Shown: piece after piece, positions 8,042-17,002 of the stretch
Layout: the number at the start of each line of letters is the position of its first letter
Position numbering within the stretch: position 1 is the stretch's first letter
NCBI GenBank assembly: GCA_963773655.1
Contig: CAVZBX010000004.1
Location: 40,817 to 104,816, forward strand
Reading direction: 5' to 3'
DNA length: 64,000 nucleotides
Source of the DNA: DASSQJ01 sp963773655
Lineage (GTDB): Bacteria > Actinomycetota > Actinomycetes > Actinomycetales > Dermatophilaceae
Translations under genes and position numbers: made by a program
Notes under the pieces: generated by a model
What the model was told of the DNA's origin: nothing
What the model saw: the letters and a program-made list of their open reading frames with translations, nothing else
The model's database searches: none

Positions 8042-9281
8042 GCCGCTGCCGGCCCCGGGTCTCGACCGGGCGGCCGACACGGGCCACCGGGTGCGCGGTG
8101 CGCGCTGGGCCCTGCTCGTGGCCTTCGCCGCCCTCGTCGCCTCGACGCAGGTGCTCTGGCTCTCCGTCGCGCCGGTGACGACCCTCGCGGCGGACGCCCT
8201 CGGCGTCTCGGAGGGGGCGATCGGCGACCTCGCCGTCGTCAACCCCGTCCTCTACGTCCTGCTCGCCATCCCGGCGGGACGGTGGGCCGACCGCCGCTTC
8301 GGCCTCGCGCTGTCGACCGGCGCCGGGCTGACGGCCGCGGGCGCGCTGCTCCGGGCGGTGAACCCCGAGTCCTACGGCTGGGTGCTCGCGGGGCAGCTCG
8401 TGCTCTCGGTCGGCCAGCCGCTGGTGCTCAACGCGACGACCAAGGTCGCCGCGCGCTGGTTCCCGGCGACCGAGCGCACCCGCGCGATCGCGGTCGGCAG
8501 CGGTGCCCAGTTCCTCGGCATCCTCGTCGCCGCCACCACGGCCGGACCGCTCCTCGAGGCCGGCGGGCTGTCCCTCGTCCTCGGCAGCTACGCCGCGCTG
8601 GCGACCGCCGCCGCCCTCGCGCTCGTCGTCGCGCTCGCGCTGGTGCCGCCGGCCTTCGCCGCCGAGTCCGGGCCCGCACCGTCGCTGGCCTGGCTGCGGC
8701 ACGACCGGCTCCTGCTCAAGCTCGCGGCCCTGCTCTTCGTCGGCGTCGGGCTGTTCAACGCGTTGGCCACCTGGCTCGACCCGATCCTCGTGGACCTGGG
8801 AATGCCGGGCTCGGGCGGGACGATCATCGCGACGACGACCGTCGCCGGGCTCGTCGGCACCGCCGTGCTCCCGGACCTCGCCTCCCGGCGCGACCGGCGA
8901 CGCACCATCCTGCTCGCGACGACGGTGCTCGCCGTCGTCGTCTTCCCGCTCGTCTCGGTGCTCCCGAACGTCTGGCTGGTCGGGGGCGCACTGGCCGTCG
9001 TCGGCTTCTTCCTCCTTGCCGGGATGCCGATCACCCTCGACTGGTCCGAGCTCGAGGCCGGCCCGGAGCGCGCGGCCACGGCGACCGGTGTCCTCCTCCT
9101 CGCCGGCAACCTCGGCGGAGCGCTGCTCGTGCTCGCCGTGCAGGTCGTCGTCGGCAACCCCTACCTCGCTCTCGCGGCGTTCGCCGTCCTCGCGGTGCCC
9201 GGTGTGGTCGTCGCGAGCCGGCTGCCGGCGCACGCCGGGTCGCACCGCGATCCCGCACGCTCTCCGGACCCGCGCCGGTGA
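8034..9281 (+). CDS. MFS transporter
   Basis: A 415-residue polytopic protein with about 12 hydrophobic segments. The loop between segments 2 and 3 reads PAGRWADRRFGL, the major-facilitator signature, and TKVAARWFPATERTRAIAV is typical of anion:cation-symporter and nitrate-type MFS members. The GTG start lies inside the end of the aldolase-aminotransferase gene, and the TGA overlaps the kinase GTG, so it is translationally coupled on both sides. It most likely imports the substrate used by the flanking enzymes. Confidence 0.88.
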   Translation: MSEPLPAPGLDRAADTGHRVRGARWALLVAFAALVASTQVLWLSVAPVTTLAADALGVSEGAIGDLAVVNPVLYVLLAIPAGRWADRRFGLALSTGAGLTAAGALLRAVNPESYGWVLAGQLVLSVGQPLVLNATTKVAARWFPATERTRAIAVGSGAQFLGILVAATTAGPLLEAGGLSLVLGSYAALATAAALALVVALALVPPAFAAESGPAPSLAWLRHDRLLLKLAALLFVGVGLFNALATWLDPILVDLGMPGSGGTIIATTTVAGLVGTAVLPDLASRRDRRRTILLATTVLAVVVFPLVSVLPNVWLVGGALAVVGFFLLAGMPITLDWSELEAGPERAATATGVLLLAGNLGGALLVLAVQVVVGNPYLALAAFAVLAVPGVVVASRLPAHAGSHRDPARSPDPRR

Positions 9282-10888
9282 GCGGCTTCGTCCTCGGCGT
9301 CGACCTGGGGACCGGGGGGCCGCGGGTAGCGCTCGTGGGCACCGACGGCGCCCTCGTCGGCCACGAGAAGGAGCGGGTGGGCCTGCGGCTCGCGCCCGGC
9401 GGCGGAGCGGAGCAGGATCCCGACGACTGGTGGGGCGCGATCGTCACCGCGAGCCTGGGACTGCGCGAACGGCATCCGGACGAGTACGCCGCGGTCACCG
9501 CGATCTGCATGAGCAGCCAGTGGGGAGGGCTGGTGCCCGTGGACGCCCGAGGCCGGCACGTGCATCCGGCCCTGACGTGGATGGACTCCCGCGGCCGCCG
9601 CTACGCGGAGGAGCTCACCGGCGGCGGGGTCCCGGTGCCGGGCGGCTACAACGCGCTGGCCCTGCGGCACTGGATCTCCCGGACCGGCGGCGTGCCGACG
9701 CGCACCGGGAAGGATCCGGTGGGGCAGGCCGCGTGGCTGCGCCACGAGCGACCGGAGGCGGATGCCGCCGCTGACTTCCTGCTCGACGTCCCCGAGTACC
9801 TGACGATGCGGCTGACCGGCCGCCCGGTCGCCGGCTGGGACACGGCGGTGCTGCGGTGGTGCACCGACAACCGCGACCCCTCGGCGGTCCGCTGGGACCC
9901 CGCGCTGGCCCGGCGCTGCGGCCTGGCCGTCGACCGGCTGCCCGAGCTGGTTCCTCCCGCGAGCGTGGTCGGGACGGTGCTGCCGGGCGTCGCCTCCGCG
10001 TTCGGGCTGCCCGAGGGGGTGCGGGTCGTCGCGGGCACCGGCGACACGACGGCCGCGGCCGTGGGCGCCGGCGCCACGGGCGACTTCGACGCACACCTCT
10101 ACGTCGGCACGTCGGCCTGGCTCAGCTGCCACGTGCCGTTCAAGCGCACGGACGTCGTGCACAACATCGCCTCGCTGCCCTCCGTCGTCCCCGGCCGGTA
10201 CTGGGTGGCCACGGTGCAGGACGTCGCCGGGAAGGCCGTCGACTGGCTGCTGGACTCCGTCGTCTACGCGCAGGACGGGATGCTCGACGCCTCGCCCGCG
10301 CCCGCGGACGCCCTCGAGCGGCTCAACGAGCTCGCCGCGAGCGCCCCTCCGGGCTGCAACGGCGTCGTCTTCACCCCCTGGCTCAACGGGGAACGCACGC
10401 CGGTCGACGACCCGACCGTGCGTGGCGGCTGGTTCGACGTGTCCCTGTCGACGACCCGGGCCGACCTCGCCCGCAGCGTCTTCGAGGGCATCGCGCTCAA
10501 CGCCCGGTGGATGCTCGAGGCGGTGGAGCGCTTCACCCGCCGCGGCCGCCCGGAGCGGTTCTCCTCGCTGCGCTTCATCGGCGGGGGCGCGAGCTCACCG
10601 CTGTGGTGCCAGACGATGGCCGACGTGCTCGGGGTGCGGGTGCGCCAGGTCGCGGACCCCGTCGTCGCCAACGCCCGGGGCGCGGCGCTCGTCGCGGCCA
10701 TCGGCGTCGGCGCCCTCGACTGGGCCGAGGTGCCCTCCCGCGTCGAGGTGGCGGCCACCTTCGAGCCCGATCCTGCCGTCCGCGCCGTCCACGACCGGCA
10801 GTACGCCACGTTCCGCGACATCTACCGGCGCACCCACGGTATCTACGCCCGCCACAACGCCGGACGGGCCGGCGCCGGCCAGCCGTGA
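9278..10888 (+). CDS. FGGY-family carbohydrate kinase
   Basis: A 536-residue sugar kinase of the xylulokinase/FGGY group. The N-terminal phosphate-1 loop is GVDLGTGGPRVALV, and the C-terminal nucleotide-binding segment includes RFIGGGASSPLWCQTMADV and ANARGAALVAAIG. Length is normal. GTG at 9278 overlaps the MFS stop as GTGA. It should phosphorylate a sugar, sugar acid or polyol, giving the phosphorylated substrate that a class II aldolase or epimerase would then act on. Last gene of the operon, followed by a strong hairpin. Confidence 0.9.
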   Translation: MSGFVLGVDLGTGGPRVALVGTDGALVGHEKERVGLRLAPGGGAEQDPDDWWGAIVTASLGLRERHPDEYAAVTAICMSSQWGGLVPVDARGRHVHPALTWMDSRGRRYAEELTGGGVPVPGGYNALALRHWISRTGGVPTRTGKDPVGQAAWLRHERPEADAAADFLLDVPEYLTMRLTGRPVAGWDTAVLRWCTDNRDPSAVRWDPALARRCGLAVDRLPELVPPASVVGTVLPGVASAFGLPEGVRVVAGTGDTTAAAVGAGATGDFDAHLYVGTSAWLSCHVPFKRTDVVHNIASLPSVVPGRYWVATVQDVAGKAVDWLLDSVVYAQDGMLDASPAPADALERLNELAASAPPGCNGVVFTPWLNGERTPVDDPTVRGGWFDVSLSTTRADLARSVFEGIALNARWMLEAVERFTRRGRPERFSSLRFIGGGASSPLWCQTMADVLGVRVRQVADPVVANARGAALVAAIGVGALDWAEVPSRVEVAATFEPDPAVRAVHDRQYATFRDIYRRTHGIYARHNAGRAGAGQP

Positions 10889-10912
10889 CCCGGTCTCGAC
10901 CCCGGTGAGCCC

Positions 10913-10937
10913 ACGCCGTCGGCGATGCCGACGGCGT
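10913..10937. terminator. Bidirectional terminator hairpin
   Basis: ACGCCGTCGGC, a GAT loop and its exact complement form an 11-bp stem between the convergent kinase and WS/DGAT genes. No U-run follows, as usual in high-GC organisms. Confidence 0.75.
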
Positions 10938-10963
10938 CCTACCGTCTCACGGCCTCTCGCGCC

Positions 10964-12394
10964 TCAGGACGGTCGGCCGGGCAGGACCACAGTCCCGGTA
11001 CCGCCCGCGACGGCAAGGACCTCCTCGAAGCCGTCCCGCATACAGTCCATCAGCACGTCCGGGTCGGCAACCGCGCCGGTGTCGATGGTGATGCCGACAT
11101 GACAGGTGCCGCGGTACGACATCAGGGTGATGTTCAACGCCGCGCCGATGGTGGGGCCGAAGGCGTAGAAGCCCTCCACTGCTGCTCCGGAAAGGTGCAG
11201 CGGGACCGGGATTCCGGGCACGTTGCTGGCGAGGAAGTCGATGTGTTTGAGCATGCCGCCGACGTAGGCGCGTGGAAGGAGGTTGAGGGCGCCCGCGAGC
11301 ACGTCCGTGAACGGCAGCGACCGGTCGGTCTTCATCGGCTCGACGCGGTTGTGGGTCTCCCTCATCCGCTCGACCGGGTCGGTGATGCCCACGGGAACCT
11401 TGAAGCGCATGAGGGTGATCCGGTTCCCCCCGGCAGGGTCGCCATCCTTGCGGATGCTGAGCGGCATCGTGACCCGCAGCTCGTCGACCGGTTCGCCGTG
11501 CCGTTCGTGGTACCTGCGCAACCCCGCCGTGACACCGGACAGGAACGCGTCGTTGAGCTTGGCCCCGGCGGTGTGGGCGGCGTCCAGGAGGTCCGCCAGC
11601 GGGAACTGCAGCACGGCGTAGCGCCAGGCCATGCGGCGTTCGGTCATGACCGGCGACAGGGTGTCGGGCGCGGGCTGGAGGAAGCGGGCGACCGACTGCA
11701 CCGTGGCCACCGCCTCGGTGGCCACCTCGCGGGGGTGGCGCACCACGTTCGCCGCGCCGCCCGGTGCGGAGGCGACCATGTGCCTGGAGAAGTCGACGAG
11801 TCGGGACCAGCCGTGGCCCAGGGCGTCACGGACCAGGTGGACCGTGCCCAGGCTCTCCCCGACGGGTGCATCGGGCATCGGTCCCAGGTCCCCGGGCTCC
11901 GGCTCGAGGTCGAACAGCAGACGGGCGATGCCCATGCCACCCACGCCGTCGGTCAACGAGTGGTGCAGCTTCATGACGACAGCCGTCCGGCCGCCATCGA
12001 GGTTCTCGATGAAGGTGGCCTCCCAGAGGGGACGGTCGCGATCCAGACCCGCCATCCCGGTCTTGCGGGCGAACTCGAGAACCGTCTCCAGGGTCCTGGG
12101 CGCCGCGGCCTCGAACCGGCGGAGGTGCCAGGAGAGGTCGAAGTGCGGATCGACGACCCAGCGGGGCGTGGCCAACCGCAGCGGCGGCAGCACCACCTTC
12201 TGGCGGAACCCGGGCGACAGCCGGGTGAGACGCTCGAGCCGTTCCGTCAACCGGCCCCAGTCCGGTGTGCCGTCGAGCACCAGGACGACCACGACCGTCG
12301 AGCGAAGCAACGGGTCCTGCTCCATGTACCAGGCGAACGCGTTGATGTCGCGCATGTGAACCTCGACGCGCTCGTCCACCGCGACCACATCCAT
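10964..12394 (-). CDS. Wax ester synthase/diacylglycerol acyltransferase (WS/DGAT)
   Basis: A 476-residue acyl-CoA-dependent acyltransferase that makes wax esters or triacylglycerol at the membrane. The HHxxxDG active site is seen as HHSLTDG at residues 144 to 150, and downstream SNVPGIPVPLHLSGA and a C-terminal ALNITLMSYRG block are family hallmarks. Length matches the family. ATG at 12394 is preceded by GAGG; an internal ATG 13 codons later (MRDINAFAW) matches the usual family N-terminus and is the alternative. The gene is monocistronic. It fits storage-lipid formation, common in actinobacteria. Confidence 0.92.
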   Translation of the reverse strand: MDVVAVDERVEVHMRDINAFAWYMEQDPLLRSTVVVVLVLDGTPDWGRLTERLERLTRLSPGFRQKVVLPPLRLATPRWVVDPHFDLSWHLRRFEAAAPRTLETVLEFARKTGMAGLDRDRPLWEATFIENLDGGRTAVVMKLHHSLTDGVGGMGIARLLFDLEPEPGDLGPMPDAPVGESLGTVHLVRDALGHGWSRLVDFSRHMVASAPGGAANVVRHPREVATEAVATVQSVARFLQPAPDTLSPVMTERRMAWRYAVLQFPLADLLDAAHTAGAKLNDAFLSGVTAGLRRYHERHGEPVDELRVTMPLSIRKDGDPAGGNRITLMRFKVPVGITDPVERMRETHNRVEPMKTDRSLPFTDVLAGALNLLPRAYVGGMLKHIDFLASNVPGIPVPLHLSGAAVEGFYAFGPTIGAALNITLMSYRGTCHVGITIDTGAVADPDVLMDCMRDGFEEVLAVAGGTGTVVLPGRPS

Positions 12395-12529
12395 CTCACC
12401 CTCGACAGGCGCGTTGCACGTCGCGCCAGGCGAGTCTAGTTCTCTGCCGCTTCGACAGCGCTGGACGATCGGCCGATCGGCACCAGGGAGCCCACGCGCG
12501 TGAACGTCGCCCGGAGGACGGTCAGGCGC

Positions 12530-12581
12530 TTCTCGCCGGCCGCGGAGCTCATTCCTTCTCGCCGGCCGCTGAGCTCATTCC
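12530..12581. repeat. 26-bp tandem duplication at DUF1269 gene end
   Basis: Two direct copies of a 26-base unit (12530-12555 and 12556-12581) differ at one base, and a third copy starts but breaks off. The unit spans the stop codon of the DUF1269 gene, so a second in-register stop context is present downstream. Confidence 0.85.
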
Positions 12582-13141
12582 TTCTCGGCCTCCTCGGCCA
12601 GCGCCTTGAGGTCCTTCGCGGCGACGTCGTCGATGGCCGCCTCGACCATCGCGTCGGCCGCGGCGAGCGCCTTGCGGATCTCCACCGCGCCGGGGTCCGA
12701 CACGAGGGCGAGGATGCCGGAGTGGCCCGGGGCGACCACGTCCTCGAGGTCCTTCTCGAGCTCGATCCTGTGGTGCAGCTGCCGGGCCTTGCCGAGCGCC
12801 GCGCCGCCGGCGCCGAACGCAGCGGCGCTGCCGATGATCGAGGGAGGGAAGATCAGGCCGAGGGCCGCCCCGCCGACGAGCCCCCACTTCATCCCGCGCT
12901 TGGTCGAGTGGTCGGTCGCCTTCTGGATCTCGAGCTTGCCGTCGCTGTCACGCTTGACGACGACGACGCCGTCGATGGCGACCGTCCGGCCGTCCTCGAT
13001 GGCCTTCAGCGCCTCGTAGGCCTCCCACGCGGTGCCGGTGTCGTCGAAGTCGGCGACGAACAAGGTGGTGGCTCCGTCGCTCACGACGGCGGCCTCCGCG
13101 GTGACCTCGTCCTGCGGCTGGGTCGGTGTGTTCTCTGACAT
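12575..13141 (-). CDS. DUF1269 family protein
   Basis: A 188-residue protein with an N-terminal ferredoxin-like half (TTLFVADFDDTGTAWEAYEA), a central glycine/alanine-rich hydrophobic hairpin (residues about 90 to 125, MKWGLVGGAALGLIF and AAAFGAGGAALG), and a C-terminal half with SGILALVSDPGAVEI. This arrangement is DUF1269, found in membrane-associated proteins of unknown role. ATG at 13141 has GGAGAGGA upstream. The gene ends inside a tandem duplication. Monocistronic; no function inferred. Confidence 0.8.
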   Translation of the reverse strand: MSENTPTQPQDEVTAEAAVVSDGATTLFVADFDDTGTAWEAYEALKAIEDGRTVAIDGVVVVKRDSDGKLEIQKATDHSTKRGMKWGLVGGAALGLIFPPSIIGSAAAFGAGGAALGKARQLHHRIELEKDLEDVVAPGHSGILALVSDPGAVEIRKALAAADAMVEAAIDDVAAKDLKALAEEAEKE

Positions 13142-13320
13142 GGGGATCCTCTCCTCCGCCTCGCCGGGGGCCGCGCGTTCGGTCGAGCGCAGTCCCTCGG
13201 ACACCCGCGAGGCTAGCCCTGCGGTGTCCGCGAGCGTTCACCCGAGTTGGGTGAGATCGTGACGGGGCTCGGCTCAGGGTGGTGACGGGTGGTAGCACCG
13301 TCCCTTGCACTCCTCTGCGG

Positions 13321-13332
13321 TACGGATCCGTA
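13321..13332. promoter_or_regulatory. 12-bp palindrome upstream of ABC exporter
   Basis: TACGGATCCGTA is a perfect palindrome about 60 to 70 bases upstream of the ABC ATPase start, with a TTGCAC 10 bases before it. It could be an operator, but no regulator gene lies next to it and a 12-bp palindrome can arise by chance. Confidence 0.3.
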
Positions 13333-13389
13333 TGGCCCGAGGAGACCGTCGTCACTGTGCCGACCGCCCCGGGGCAGGACCATGGTCGG

Positions 13390-14298
13390 GTGGGCACCGT
13401 CATCGCCGTGGAGCACCTGGCGAAGCGCTATGGCGAGCTGCAGGCGGTCGCGGACGTCTCCTTCGAGGTCCGCCAGGGAGAGATCTTCGGCCTGCTCGGC
13501 CCGAACGGCGCCGGCAAGACGACCTCCGTCGAGTGCGTCCAGGGCCTGCGCACGCCGGATTCCGGCGACGTCGACGTGCTCGGCCTGGACCCGACCCGCC
13601 ACGCCTCGGCGCTGCGTGAGCGGATCGGCGCCCAGCTGCAGGAGTCCTCGCTACCGCAGCGGCTGCGGGTCGGCGAGGCGCTCGCGCTGTTCTCCTCCTT
13701 CCAGGCGGGTGGCCCGCCGTGGCGCTCGGTCATGCAGGACTGGGGGCTCGAGGCCAAGGAGCGGGCGGCCTTCGGCAGCCTGTCCGGGGGGCAGCGGCAG
13801 CGGCTGCTCGTGGCGCTCGCCCTCGTCAACGACCCCGAGGTGGTCTTCCTCGACGAGATGACCACCGGGCTGGACCCGGCGGCGCGGCGTTCGACGTGGG
13901 AGCTCGTCGAGCGCATCCGCGCCCGGGGCACCACGGTCGTGCTCGTCACGCACTTCATGGACGAGGCGGAGCGCCTGTGCGACCGGCTCGCCGTCGTGGC
14001 GGCCGGGCGGGTCGTCGCCACCGGGACGCCCGCGGAGCTGGTGGCGGCACACTCGGACGGCGTGACGGTGACCTTCACCGCCGCCGAGGCCGACGTGGGC
14101 TTCCTCGAGGCCGTCCCCGGGGTGCGCCGGGTGGAGGTGGTGGGGGACCGGGTGTCGGTGCACGGTGGCACGGAGGTGCCGCCGCACGTGGGCAAGGCCC
14201 TCGTGGACCGGGGCCTCACGCCCTCCGACATGGACATCGAACGCGCCTCGCTCGAGGACGTCTACCTGCGCCTCGTCGAGGCGGGCGGGCCCTCGTGA
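13390..14298 (+). CDS. ABC transporter ATP-binding protein (drug-efflux type)
   Basis: About 302 residues from the GTG at 13390. Walker A is GPNGAGKTT, the signature is LSGGQRQRL, Walker B is VVFLDEMTTGLDP, and the H-loop is VTHFMDEA. A C-terminal domain of about 80 residues follows, ending SLEDVYLRLVEAGG as in DrrA/CcmA-type exporters. Upstream GTG (13357) and ATG (13279) starts are possible; I prefer 13390 because the family N-terminus begins at VIAVEHLAKRYG. The stop overlaps the permease GTG, making an ATPase-permease pair for export of a lipid, antibiotic or similar compound. Confidence 0.9.
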   Translation: MGTVIAVEHLAKRYGELQAVADVSFEVRQGEIFGLLGPNGAGKTTSVECVQGLRTPDSGDVDVLGLDPTRHASALRERIGAQLQESSLPQRLRVGEALALFSSFQAGGPPWRSVMQDWGLEAKERAAFGSLSGGQRQRLLVALALVNDPEVVFLDEMTTGLDPAARRSTWELVERIRARGTTVVLVTHFMDEAERLCDRLAVVAAGRVVATGTPAELVAAHSDGVTVTFTAAEADVGFLEAVPGVRRVEVVGDRVSVHGGTEVPPHVGKALVDRGLTPSDMDIERASLEDVYLRLVEAGGPS

Positions 14299-15053
14299 GC
14301 AGGCTCCGGGCGCTGACCCTGACCGAGCTGCGGCTCTTCCTCCGCGAGCCGGTGACGGTGCTGTTCACGCTCGCCCTGCCGCTGATGGTGCTCTACGTGC
14401 TCAACGGGGTCTTCGGGCAGGAGCCGGCGGGGGGCGACGCCGGGGACATGGTCGTGTACCGCGGGTTCGCCGCCCCCGACTGGTACACGCCCGCGTACGT
14501 GGCGATGGCGCTCGCGGGGTTCGCGCTCATCGCGTTGCCGGCGCACCTGGTCGAGTACCACGAGAGCGGCGTGCTGCGCCGGTTCCAGGCGTCGGGGCTC
14601 CCCAAGGGGACCGTCCTGCTGTCGCAGGCGGCCGTCGCCATGGTGGTCGCCACGGTGGGGTGCGGACTGCTCGTGGCCGCGGGCCTGGCGTTCACCGGTG
14701 CCGACCCGCCCGCGAGCCTCTCCCTCCTCCTCGCCGCCTACCTGCTGTGTGCCGCCGTCGTGATCGCCCTGGGGCTGCTGCTGGGGGTCCTGCTCCCCAC
14801 CGCCCGGGCCGCGCAGTCCGTGGGGCTGCTCGCGTGGTTCGTGTCGCTGTTCGTCTCGGGAGGCGGCCCGCCCCCCGAGGTGCTGCCCGAGGGGCTGCGC
14901 ACCGTGGGCGACTGGTGGCCGCTCACGCCGGTCATCCGCACCCTCCAGGAGCCGTGGCTCACCGGCGAGTGGGCCACGCGCGACTCGCTCGTGACACTCG
15001 GCATCGGCGCCGTGGCCGTTGCGGTGGCGTGGCGCGCCTACCGCTGGGACTAG
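14295..15053 (+). CDS. ABC-2 type transporter permease
   Basis: A 252-residue ABC-2 permease with six predicted membrane spans. It has an N-terminal amphipathic stretch RALTLTELRLFLREP and the typical VEYHESGVLRRFQASG loop after span 2. GTG at 14295 overlaps the ATPase stop by four bases, so the pair is coupled and forms an exporter. The substrate cannot be predicted. The nearby two-component system may regulate it, but lies about 2 kb away. Confidence 0.88.
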   Translation: MSRLRALTLTELRLFLREPVTVLFTLALPLMVLYVLNGVFGQEPAGGDAGDMVVYRGFAAPDWYTPAYVAMALAGFALIALPAHLVEYHESGVLRRFQASGLPKGTVLLSQAAVAMVVATVGCGLLVAAGLAFTGADPPASLSLLLAAYLLCAAVVIALGLLLGVLLPTARAAQSVGLLAWFVSLFVSGGGPPPEVLPEGLRTVGDWWPLTPVIRTLQEPWLTGEWATRDSLVTLGIGAVAVAVAWRAYRWD

Positions 15054-15264
15054 GGGAGGCGACCCCCGCACGATCCACCGGTGCCGTCGACTGATGCCGT
15101 GTCGGGAGACGGCGACGACGGCGATGACGTCACGGCCGGCACTGACGAGCGGGCGGTGCCCCCGGTCGGCGCGAGCGACCGGGAGCACCCTGCCTCCCTG
15201 GTGGTCGACGGGCTGGTCGGGGGCCTGGCGGATGCCGCGTCCGAGGAGGCGATGTTGCTCGCCG

Positions 15265-16843
15265 TCATCGGCCGGTTTCGTGCAGGACGGTGTCGGTCAG
15301 GTAGGCGACGAACTCGTCCGGCTGCTCCCACAGGGGCCGGTGCCCGGAGGTGTCGAGAACCGTCAGGTCCTTGGTCGGCGCCTCGATCATCGGGTACCAC
15401 TCGGCGAACGGCTCCGCCCGGCCGGCTGCCTCGTGCGCGCCCTGGACGAAGAACACGGGGATCTCGAAGTCGGTGGCGCTCTCCCGGAAGTCGATGTCCT
15501 GCAGCTGGGGGTAGAGCGCCGCGAAGGTGTCCATGAAGGCGCCGAGGACGTGTACCTGGTCGATGAGTGAGTACTCGGGCACGAGCAGGTTCTCCGACAT
15601 CTGGGCGGCGCCCTCGGAGTTGCCGGTGTGGTCGTAGGGGTACACGTCCTTCTCGTGGGCCAGCGCCGTCTCGTAGGGGAACATCGCCTCGTACGGCGGC
15701 GGGCCCGCTGCCCGCAGCTCGGCGGCAAGGCCGTCGTTGCCGGAGCGGGTCGCCCAGGCGAGCGTGTCGGCGTAGAAGATCCGGTCGGATGCCTGCTGGC
15801 TGACCATCTGCCCGGTGCCGATGAACGCCCGGTACAGCTCCGGCCGTTCCTGGACCGCGAGGACGCCGAGGGTGCTTCCCCAGGACTGGCCGAGGAGGTA
15901 GATCGCGTCGGTGTCGAACCGGTCGCGCAGGTAGCCGGTCAGCTCGATGGTGTCCGCGACGTAGCCGTCGAGGGTCACCGTGTCCGTCGGGTCCAGGGCG
16001 GGATAGGACGTGCCGGTACCGCGCTGGTCCCAGGTGACCACCGTGAAGTGCTGCTCGAGCTCGGGCAGGTGGCGACGCATCGCGCCGAGCTCGGAGCCCC
16101 CGGGTCCACCCGCCAGGAAGAGCAGGCACGGGGTTGTCGATGCTGGTGCCACGGATCATCACGCCGAGCTCGTGGCCCCCGATGTCCACGGTCGTCAGCT
16201 CGGCCACGGATCCCTTCACCGGTGTCCCGTCCGGGCCGGTGATCGGCGCGGTCGACGCGGGTCGGGCGAGACCGGCCGCCAACGCGACGAGCACCAGGGC
16301 GCCGATGTTCGCACCGGCGAGACGCAGTCCTCGCGCCCAGCTCCGGGACCCACGGTGAGGGTCGACGGCCCGTGCTCGCGCCATCCCTGCGCCCACCGCT
16401 GCCCCGAGGACCAGGGGCAGGAGCGCCAGCAGCGCGTGGAAGCCACGTCCGGTGATCAGGGCGATGGCCCCGTAGAAGCTCGCGTGGATGCCGTCGACCA
16501 TCGGGCCGTCCACGCGCAGCCGCGCCAGCTCGAACACCACGACGAACGTCGCCGGCGCCATGAGCATCGACCACCGGCTGCGCAGCAGGAACCCGGCGGC
16601 ACCGCCGACGCCGAGGCTGACGACGATCGACACGATCGCGGCCGTGGACGTCAGCGGCCCACGGGGAGTCCACCATCCGGCTGCCAGAGCCCACCCGGCG
16701 ACGAGCAGGACGGCGGCAGCGGCGGCGACCCGCCCGGCGTCGGGGAGCCCGCTGGCCCCCCGACGCCCGGGGGGCCCGCCGGGCGCTGGTGGCTGCACGG
16801 TGGTCCTGGTGGCGACCGGCTGGTCGTGGAGGTCGTTGCTCAT
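15265..16843 (-). pseudogene. Alpha/beta hydrolase with N-terminal membrane domain, frameshifted
   Basis: Two frames read as one protein of about 525 residues. The first (from ATG 16843, AAGGAG upstream) has about five membrane spans and then VDIGGHELGVMIRGTSIDNP. The second continues directly as LLFLAGGPGGSE and carries an alpha/beta hydrolase domain of the proline-iminopeptidase type: TWDQRGTGTS, nucleophile GQSWGS and a late SGHRPLWEQ His. The break is near 16126, where one extra C in GTGCCTGCTC puts the halves out of frame. Without it the frame is open throughout. This may be an assembly error or a recent inactivation. It is divergent from the sensor kinase, and its predicted role is hydrolysis of a peptide or ester at the membrane. 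Confidence 0.75.
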
Positions 16844-16950
16844 CGTCGGCTCCTTGCTCGTCGTGGCTCTTCTGACCCAACTCTCGAGCGGGGAGCGGTC
16901 GCCGTCGTCCCCCTGGTGGCTCGACCTCGCCCCCGGAGGGGGACCGCGGG

Positions 16951-16968
16951 GTCCCCCCGTGGGGGGAC
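16951..16968. promoter_or_regulatory. Inverted repeat in divergent promoter region
   Basis: GTCCCCCC, GT and GGGGGGAC form a perfect 8-bp inverted repeat about 35 bases upstream of the sensor kinase start and 107 bases upstream of the divergent hydrolase start. It is a candidate binding site for the adjacent NarL-type regulator, or a simple G/C hairpin. Confidence 0.4.
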
Positions 16969-17002
16969 GCGGACGCCGGCTGCTCGGCGGTACGGTCGTC
17001 AC

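Noticed and set aside
5747..8242. 831-codon minus-strand frame
   Set aside because: Shadow of the fusion enzyme; composition is Arg/Gly/Val-rich with no motifs.
15050..15264. Continuation of the hydrolase frame beyond its stop as a Ser/Thr-rich protein
   Set aside because: It is only an open frame without ribosome site or motif.
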